From Planctomycetota bacterium (GTDB lineage: Bacteria > Planctomycetota > Planctomycetia > Pirellulales > Pirellulaceae), in assembly GCA_018970165.1 (NCBI GenBank), contig JAGWWZ010000015.1, positions 1-43,524 of the forward strand: a stretch of 43,524 bases of DNA, written 5' to 3'. The first letter of the stretch is position 1. Each line of letters opens with the position of its first letter. Positions 37,315 to 43,524 of the stretch are shown piece after piece. Position numbers and translations under genes: made by a program. The notes under the pieces were generated by a model. It was not told the DNA's origin and ran no database searches. It saw nothing but the letters and a program-made list of their open reading frames with translations.

Positions 37315-38274
37315 CTAGCGTGGCCATCGATAGGCGCTGAGAGCGTTTTCAGAAAAGAATTTCCGTGCGACTCGTTCCCCTTTGCCAAGAAAGTAATCGC
37401 GTACAATCTTTACGACTGTCTCGAGCGGTGCTCCAAGGTCCGAGACCGGCCAATTACTGCCGAAAATCAGACGATCCTCACCGAAGATCCTCCACAACGC
37501 GTCGAGTACCGGTTCGTAAAACCCAACATGATTTGGCGCAGGTTTCACACCTGTCTGTTCCACGAGCGCCGATACTTTGCACAAAACGTTCGGATGCTTC
37601 GCTGCGTTCTCCATCCCTTCAATCCATGTTCGCGGTGGCTCCCGGCCATCGATCGGAAGATTGCCCACGTGATTGATCACCATGCGAAGCTTCGGCACTC
37701 GCGCCGCGAGATCAGCTACATGTTGCGGAGTATCCGGACCGCCATTGACATCGAGTTCCAAATCCTTGTCGACCAAAAGGTTGCAGTGTTCGATCAGCTT
37801 GCCCTCGGCTAACGCATGGATTAATTCGTTGGTCAGGATCCGAATGCCGCGATAACGGGGATTGCGAGCGAATCGTGCGAAGTGTTCCGGAAATTTTTCA
37901 GATGAGATATCAATGCGGCCAACGATACCGAGCAGATACGGATCGCGCTCCGCGAGATCCAATAACCACTGATTGTCCTCCACCCAAGCGCTCGCTTCGA
38001 CCACCACCGTTCCTACGATCCCCAAAGGCTTGGCTAGCTGCTTGAAATTTTCGGGAAGCACGGTCCTGTAAAGGGTTTTGTCATTCTTGTCCGGCCAGGG
38101 GACACCTTCTGGCCGACTCGGGTCATAGAAGTGAGTATGGCAATCGATGATTGGAATCGCAGGCTGATCGTCGTTCCCTCCTGCGACCCCGGATGCCAAG
38201 GCACATGCTCCCAACGCGGTCAGTGCAAGGGACTCCCGTCGCGTTATCTGCGATTCATGTCTGGCATTGCTCAC
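37315..38274 (-). CDS. amidohydrolase-2 family protein with Tat-like leader
   Basis: ITRRESLALTALGACALASG leader; PIIDCHTHFYDPSRPEG, MVINHVGNLP, LIFGSNWPVSDLGAPLE. GTG start with GGAGG upstream. Confidence 0.88.
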   Translation of the reverse strand: MSNARHESQITRRESLALTALGACALASGVAGGNDDQPAIPIIDCHTHFYDPSRPEGVPWPDKNDKTLYRTVLPENFKQLAKPLGIVGTVVVEASAWVEDNQWLLDLAERDPYLLGIVGRIDISSEKFPEHFARFARNPRYRGIRILTNELIHALAEGKLIEHCNLLVDKDLELDVNGGPDTPQHVADLAARVPKLRMVINHVGNLPIDGREPPRTWIEGMENAAKHPNVLCKVSALVEQTGVKPAPNHVGFYEPVLDALWRIFGEDRLIFGSNWPVSDLGAPLETVVKIVRDYFLGKGERVARKFFSENALSAYRWPR

Positions 38275-38290
38275 GGATGTAAAACCCTCC

Positions 38291-40636
38291 TCAATGATTG
38301 AACAAAAATTCGGTTGAGTTCAGCAAACTCCAGACGATGTCTTCGTAGATTGCGAGGTCTTTGGTCTGCTCGCCGATCAGATTTCGCAATCCTGAGAGTT
38401 CTTGTCCAGTCGGCTTGCGGCTCAGGATGAAGATAAATAATTGCTCGATCGCGGACTCGGGGCTATCCGCTGATTCGACGATCTGCTGCAGTTGGCCATT
38501 GATTCGCAAGCGACCATGCACCGTATCCCCAACCGTCATGTGGAGCGTTTGGGAAAGCGTTGGATCCCGCTTGGTTTCGCAGGCACAAACCGTCCCTCGG
38601 CTCGATCGTCCAAAGGTTTCGAAGAAAGGATGCCCGTACGATGGATTCTCTGTCTCCCCACCCAATCGGGGATAAAACTCAATAGCCCGCGTTCCCTCGG
38701 GAAACTCGGGCAAATTCATCTGTGTTCGCGTGGTGCTAACAATCGAGTCCAATAGCACGTCCGCTCGCAGCCTTCGAAGATGCGCATGCGAGAATTGACG
38801 AGTATCGAGCCGATTGGATTCGTTCGGCTGGGAAGTCAATTGGTAGACACGCGAGTTGCAAATGTCGCGGACCAATTTCCGAAGACTGAATCGATAATCG
38901 ACCAAATGCTCCGAAAGTGCGTCGAGCAATGGGCCATTGACGGGTGGGTTACTGACTCGGATATCGTCAACAGGTTCGATCACTCCTCGACCCATCAGCT
39001 GAGCCCAAATGCGATTGGCAAGGTTACGGCTGAACATCTGGTTCTCCGGCGCTGTAAGCCAAGTGGCGAGGGCTGGCCTCGGATCGCCGTTGTGTTGGGC
39101 CGGTGCAACTGCTCCGAGAGGCTTGGGAGGCATTGGCCGTTGATCGACAAGATGTTGCGCCGGAGGCGCAGAAGTGTTGTAAAAAATTCGGCGTTCCCTC
39201 GATTCCACGCCGGACTTCCGCTCTACTCCCGTGAAGAAGCTCACGAATCCGTAGTAATCGTCCATGGTCCAGCGGTCGAACGGATGGTTATGGCACTGAG
39301 CGCACTGGATTTGGATCCCCAGGAAGACCTGTGAAAAATCGGCGGCAAAGGCGTTTGGTTCGAACCGTGGCTTGTGCACCAGCATCGTGTAGAGATTGGC
39401 GGGGCCGTTGGAGAGATTGCTTCCCGATGCCGACACCATCTCGGCAACAAACTCGTTGAGCGGCCGCTCTTCGCGCATCTGTTGACGTATCCAGTTATAA
39501 AATGCCGATGCTGCTTTGACATGCGTCGCATCGGGGGCATAGTTCCCGCCCATCAGCCGCATTTGTTCAGCCCACAATGCGGTCCAGAAATCCGCGAAAT
39601 CGTTTGTTCCTAGTAATGCATCGATCTTGATCGCACGTTTGTCGCTCCGAGTATCGGCCATGAATTCGCGATATTCCTCCGGAGTGGGAGGACGCGCGAT
39701 CAAATCCAACGTCACCCGTCTCAAAAATGTTTCGTCATCGCAGAGTTCCGATGGAACAATCCGTAGCTTCTGCAATCGATCAAACACCAATTCATCGATG
39801 TAGTTCACAGCAGGTGGGTTGGTCCAAGCAAACGTATCCGCGGGCGGCAGGACAATCACTTCGGCTCCGATCGTGAACCGGCTGTAGCGGGCGAAAACAT
39901 TCGTATCTCCAGCCTGCGCCGCAGTCACTTTGCCATCCACATCAATCGCCGAGACACTCGCATTGTTGCTGTGGTAACGGGCCAGCGTGGTCACATCCCG
40001 TCGCGTCCCATCATCGAAATTCGCGAATACGCGAAGCGATTCCGACTCGCCTGCCTTCTGAAACACCAATCGTTCCCTGGACAACTCAAGTCCGGTGCAT
40101 TCGGCCACCTTGCCTTGGTCATCGGGGGCACCCGAAGCGATCCATCGATGGAGCGTCTCATAGTAGGGGCTTTGAGAGTCAAAAAGCTTGCCACCCGTGT
40201 GCGGGACAGCACCCGTTGCCTTTTTCAATAGCAAGCTCTCGTCAGGAGCAGCGAGATTGATTCGGCGACCGATCATTTCGTTTACGATGCGGTGGTAGTC
40301 TCCTTTCGCGTCGTAACCGAAGAGGGAAAGCATAAAGCCATCTTTGCCGCGCGCTGAACCATGACAGGTACCGGTATTGCAACCAGCACGAAACAGTACC
40401 GGCATCACATCCTTGCGAAAGCTGGGGATATCCTCCGAGCGACCTGATGAGGACACAAACAATGCAAAAAGCATCGCCCAAAACAACTTCGTTGATGAAC
40501 GAATGATTGTTGAGTGAATCATCGTTTTGTTCCCGAGCGAGAAATCGCTGTGCATGGTGGTGTTCGATAGGTTCATCGTCGAGGGGCTCATCGTCGAGGG
40601 GCTCATCGTCGAAGGGCTCATTGTCGAAGGGCTCAT
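38291..40636 (-). CDS. DUF1549/DUF1553 domain protein with N-terminal cytochrome-like domain
   Basis: LFRAGCNTGTCHGSARGKDGF, NYIDELVFDRLQKLRIVPSELCDDETFLRRVTLDLIARPPTPEE, CAQCHNHPFDRWTMDDYYGFVSFFTG, NRIWAQLMGRGVIEPVDDIRVSNPPVNGPLLDALSEHLVD. Start at the ATG overlapping the upstream stop (ATGA, 40636); an internal Met at 40522 (MIHSTIIRSSTKLFWAMLFALFVSSS) is an alternative. Confidence 0.88.
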   Translation of the reverse strand: MSPSTMSPSTMSPSTMSPSTMNLSNTTMHSDFSLGNKTMIHSTIIRSSTKLFWAMLFALFVSSSGRSEDIPSFRKDVMPVLFRAGCNTGTCHGSARGKDGFMLSLFGYDAKGDYHRIVNEMIGRRINLAAPDESLLLKKATGAVPHTGGKLFDSQSPYYETLHRWIASGAPDDQGKVAECTGLELSRERLVFQKAGESESLRVFANFDDGTRRDVTTLARYHSNNASVSAIDVDGKVTAAQAGDTNVFARYSRFTIGAEVIVLPPADTFAWTNPPAVNYIDELVFDRLQKLRIVPSELCDDETFLRRVTLDLIARPPTPEEYREFMADTRSDKRAIKIDALLGTNDFADFWTALWAEQMRLMGGNYAPDATHVKAASAFYNWIRQQMREERPLNEFVAEMVSASGSNLSNGPANLYTMLVHKPRFEPNAFAADFSQVFLGIQIQCAQCHNHPFDRWTMDDYYGFVSFFTGVERKSGVESRERRIFYNTSAPPAQHLVDQRPMPPKPLGAVAPAQHNGDPRPALATWLTAPENQMFSRNLANRIWAQLMGRGVIEPVDDIRVSNPPVNGPLLDALSEHLVDYRFSLRKLVRDICNSRVYQLTSQPNESNRLDTRQFSHAHLRRLRADVLLDSIVSTTRTQMNLPEFPEGTRAIEFYPRLGGETENPSYGHPFFETFGRSSRGTVCACETKRDPTLSQTLHMTVGDTVHGRLRINGQLQQIVESADSPESAIEQLFIFILSRKPTGQELSGLRNLIGEQTKDLAIYEDIVWSLLNSTEFLFNH

Positions 40637-40646
40637 AGTCGCGGAT
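40572..40646. repeat. 15-bp minisatellite, about 5 units (consensus ctcatcgtcgaaggg), at the 5' end of the DUF1549 gene
   Basis: Units 40572-40586, 40587-40601, 40602-40616, 40617-40631, 40632-40646 (last degenerate); codes MSPST repeats. Confidence 0.93.
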
Positions 40647-43116
40647 CGATCCGGATACTTCCGCGTCCGGTGCGTTGGGTGATCTTCTGATCGCGGACCG
40701 GAACAATCACCTCGCAACTGAGCCCAGACACTTGTCCTAACAAAGCGTCATCGGTTGCTTGAATTTCGAAGGCGATCTCTTGCGAGTCCCCTTTGACGGT
40801 CGGAAAAGGCTCCATCACCGTAACGCCCTTCGGTAGCCCCAGCAGTTTGACGCGAGCTTCCCCTTCGAATGGGTTCTTGTGATTGACTCGCCACACGAAG
40901 CTTTTCCGTTCGCCCCTCCGAATGCTGCTCGGTTGCGAAGCAAGTTCGAGATAAGGTTCGCTCACCAATAGTTCGACGATCTTGGAAGAGACCCGTATCT
41001 GACCTGCTCCGAGGAACGGATCAATCGTTTCATGGATCGTGCTACCGATAACCACCAGGGGCGACACTCCGATGGGTGCCGAAAGTTGTGCACCCAGGGT
41101 CACGACTCCTTCGTCTTTGTCCGCAGGGATCACCATGGGTGGTGGAACATCGATCGCACCATTGACGAACCCCACGCTGAATTCGACTGGACCACTAAAT
41201 CCGTGATGACGAGTGATCTTGACAGGAATGGATAGCTCGCCGCCTCGCACCAAGGCCACCGAGGGTTGCTCGATGTCGATGGAAAACGGGGATGGCTCGG
41301 TAACGGCAACGATGTATTTGTCGACTTGAACAGCACGCCACGCATCGCCACCGGAGTGATTGATAAAGGGAACGGTCTGCTGGCATCGAGACTCGATCTG
41401 CACGGAGGGGTCCACTGGCAAGGCTTCGAGCGTGATGACAGAGCCGACAGGTTCCGCGTCGGCTGCCGCTGCGAATTGGATAGGCACCGTGCCTGTTCCA
41501 GGTTTGATGCGGGGGGATGTCATGGTCACACCTGGCGGCAACCCCCTTGCGACGAGCTCGAAATCGCAACGCGGCGCGTTCCATTGGCCCTGCGGCAGGG
41601 TGATATTGACGGTCCATCGATTGTTGCGTGGCACAATCATGCCGGAGACCCGCATGCTCTCGGTCCAATCGAATGTTCGGCTGGTCAGTGCGGTTTGGAC
41701 AATGGTACGTGGGGCTTCGATTTCGATTCGGTAGACGCCCGAAGGCCCCCCAGCGCCGCTGTTGTCAGCGATTTCCAAAAGATAATCGCCGTCGGTCTTT
41801 GGCTCCCAAACGATCGACGGATCCAGCGCATCCTGTCGACCACCACCGCCTCGGTACGAGGTGCCAAAGGTATCGCGCTGCTCCAATCGCGAATCGTCTG
41901 ATTCAAGATCGATCGGACCTGGCATCCCATCGGGGCCGATCGTTCGAATCCGAATCCGCGGATCGAGCGGGGAACCGAGGGACGCAGAGAATACGCGGAT
42001 ATGCAACGGCGATCCTTTCTTTGCACTGTATCGGTAGGTGTCAAAATCATCCCGATGGTCGATCACGCCGTTGATCGCGATAGGGAACGTTTCAATACGC
42101 GTTTCCGCTGCGTTGGTGTCCTCAAGCAAATTGGAGTACGTGCTAGCTCGCATTCGGATTGGTGATGGTGCGTTTCCGTAATAGTGATACCACCCCTCTT
42201 CGTTGGGTAGGGTAATCTGCGAAGCAATGGTGCCCGAGGGATCACCGAGCATAGCGACCGCCTGCGACGAACCGATCGGGCCGCCGGGAGGAAACGCCAC
42301 GACAGGCCGCGGATGATCGCCGATATGGACGCAATATTGAGTTTCACGCCCCATAAATACCGAACGGGACACCTCGATATATACCGAGCCATCCCTGGGC
42401 GCGAGACAGGAGGCCATCGGATCTTGGACGTGCAAGGAGTTGTCATCGTTGCCAGCAATGAGTTTTCCTTCGTCATCGAGGATCCGAAGTGCGAGATCAT
42501 ACTCGGAATCACCGTAATGTTGATCTGCTAACCGCGCCGATTCCACTTCGACGGAGATATGCTGCCCTTGCTTGACAGGAACACGATAAAGATCGAGATC
42601 CCCTCGCCCCCAACTGGCGATCACACCGCGTACGGTGACGTTCATGGGGATGTTTACGGCAGTTGCTGGCGTGTCGTTTAGGTAGTAATTCGCTTCGTTT
42701 TCATCGAGCACAGGAAACGGCGAAACGTGGAATGTACCGATACATGTCAGTTGTGTTGCGGTCAATAATCGGAAGGGATGCTCTCCCAGAGCACAGTCGG
42801 GGGCAATCTCAAATTTGCAGATCACTTGCTCAACGATGCGACCTCCATGAGCTAAGCCCCGGGGATACTTTAGATTTTCCCCTACACGAATCTCAGTCGC
42901 GCGGATGCCGGGCCGAAAGAAGATGATTTGACGCGGATCTTGAATCTCGATTCCCTGCAATGTGACTTCGACCGTCGTACCTCGCTGCCCAATACGAGGC
43001 GACACTGCCTCCAAATGCTTTGTCATTCCTCCTGCATGGCATAGCCCATCGAGACAGAAAAGGAGCATCGCAGCAACAAGAGCTAACGTTCGTACAGGCG
43101 AGTTAGACGTTTGCAT
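40633..43116 (-). CDS. exported PPC (pre-peptidase C-terminal) domain protein
   Basis: Signal peptide (TLALVAAMLLFCLDGLCHAGG); PAVNI-type PPC modules: ASWGRGDLDLYRVPVKQGQHISVEVESARL, DDFDTYRYSAKKGSPLHIRVFSASLGSPLDPRIRI, DGDYLLEIADNSGAGGPSGVYRIEI. Confidence 0.82.
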   Translation of the reverse strand: MQTSNSPVRTLALVAAMLLFCLDGLCHAGGMTKHLEAVSPRIGQRGTTVEVTLQGIEIQDPRQIIFFRPGIRATEIRVGENLKYPRGLAHGGRIVEQVICKFEIAPDCALGEHPFRLLTATQLTCIGTFHVSPFPVLDENEANYYLNDTPATAVNIPMNVTVRGVIASWGRGDLDLYRVPVKQGQHISVEVESARLADQHYGDSEYDLALRILDDEGKLIAGNDDNSLHVQDPMASCLAPRDGSVYIEVSRSVFMGRETQYCVHIGDHPRPVVAFPPGGPIGSSQAVAMLGDPSGTIASQITLPNEEGWYHYYGNAPSPIRMRASTYSNLLEDTNAAETRIETFPIAINGVIDHRDDFDTYRYSAKKGSPLHIRVFSASLGSPLDPRIRIRTIGPDGMPGPIDLESDDSRLEQRDTFGTSYRGGGGRQDALDPSIVWEPKTDGDYLLEIADNSGAGGPSGVYRIEIEAPRTIVQTALTSRTFDWTESMRVSGMIVPRNNRWTVNITLPQGQWNAPRCDFELVARGLPPGVTMTSPRIKPGTGTVPIQFAAAADAEPVGSVITLEALPVDPSVQIESRCQQTVPFINHSGGDAWRAVQVDKYIVAVTEPSPFSIDIEQPSVALVRGGELSIPVKITRHHGFSGPVEFSVGFVNGAIDVPPPMVIPADKDEGVVTLGAQLSAPIGVSPLVVIGSTIHETIDPFLGAGQIRVSSKIVELLVSEPYLELASQPSSIRRGERKSFVWRVNHKNPFEGEARVKLLGLPKGVTVMEPFPTVKGDSQEIAFEIQATDDALLGQVSGLSCEVIVPVRDQKITQRTGRGSIRIDPRL

Positions 43117-43155
43117 GAATCATAATTTCCTCGGCCGCAGGCCAATCTCAATAAC

Positions 43156-43524
43156 CTAGGCCAGTAATCCGCCAGCCAGCTTGCCGCCATTGATGATTTC
43201 AATCGGGCGGGTTCCAAAGGCGAGCAGTTCCTTGTTGGCATCGATGCCGAGTTGGTGATAGATCGTGTAAAGGAGATCTTCCAGCGGAAGGGCATCTCTC
43301 GCGGGTTCGGCTCCCGTCGCATCGCTTGCACCGTAAATCTTTCCGCGAGCAAACCCGCCGCCGGCGATAAGATTGGAGTAACAACGTGCCCAGTGGTCGC
43401 GTCCTCCATCGCCGTTGACTTTCGGAGTGCGCCCGAACTCGCTGGTGACCCAGAAGATCGTCGTGTCGAGGAGTCCTCTTCGATCTAAGTCGGTTACCAT
43501 CCCTGCGATGGCTGCATCGAGCGC
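43156..43524 (-). CDS. DUF1501 domain protein (3' end; truncated by window edge)
   Basis: Frame open to the window end; [54 protein letters not shown] is characteristic of DUF1501. Confidence 0.88.
   Translation of the reverse strand, partial: ALDAAIAGMVTDLDRRGLLDTTIFWVTSEFGRTPKVNGDGGRDHWARCYSNLIAGGGFARGKIYGASDATGAEPARDALPLEDLLYTIYHQLGIDANKELLAFGTRPIEIINGGKLAGGLLA

Noticed and set aside
40572-40646. Minisatellite considered as a CRISPR array
   Set aside because: Units are directly contiguous with no spacers, and no cas genes are nearby.
40242-40706. Alternative-frame ORF reading DDEPL repeats through the 15-bp minisatellite
   Set aside because: Acidic repeats are the automatic frame-shifted translation of the repeat; the ORF overlaps the DUF1549 coding frame and has no independent support.
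38291-43524. DUF1501 / PPC / DUF1549-DUF1553 / amidohydrolase cassette as a novel system
   Set aside because: This gene combination is widespread in Planctomycetes; only the minisatellite and CX4CH details were kept as findings.

Overview
Chromosomal segment consistent with a planctomycete (Pirellulaceae-like). That assignment rests on gene content: a DUF1501 / PPC-domain / DUF1549-DUF1553 cassette, several PQQ beta-propeller proteins, FloA and a BASS transporter. I read about 34 protein-coding genes, of which about 30 are on the minus strand. Recognisable housekeeping genes are ruvC-ruvA, a tail-specific protease, an M24 peptidase, glgB, metF, ribBA, leuS, a dihydrolipoyl dehydrogenase, a TrmH-family methyltransferase and floA. 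No CRISPR array, prophage, transposase, rRNA or tRNA was recognised. The observations most worth follow-up are: (1) a glutamine-synthetase-fold protein whose catalytic motifs appear lost, 1 nt upstream of an intact M24 peptidase; (2) an RNase-H-fold protein lacking most catalytic carboxylates, with a C-terminal hydrophobic segment and a 50-bp nested inverted repeat 5 nt before its start codon; (3) a 15-bp repeat (5 units) that places in-frame ATGs at the start of the DUF1549 gene; (4) perfect short tandem duplications covering the TAG stop codons of both glgB and leuS; (5) a Tes/MJ0619-like radical SAM protein converging on, and overlapping, a UbiA prenyltransferase gene; (6) an exported protein with a degenerate receiver-like domain, preceded by mutually exclusive complementary segments. 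No single clearly new system is proven; functional claims are inference from motifs read by eye.
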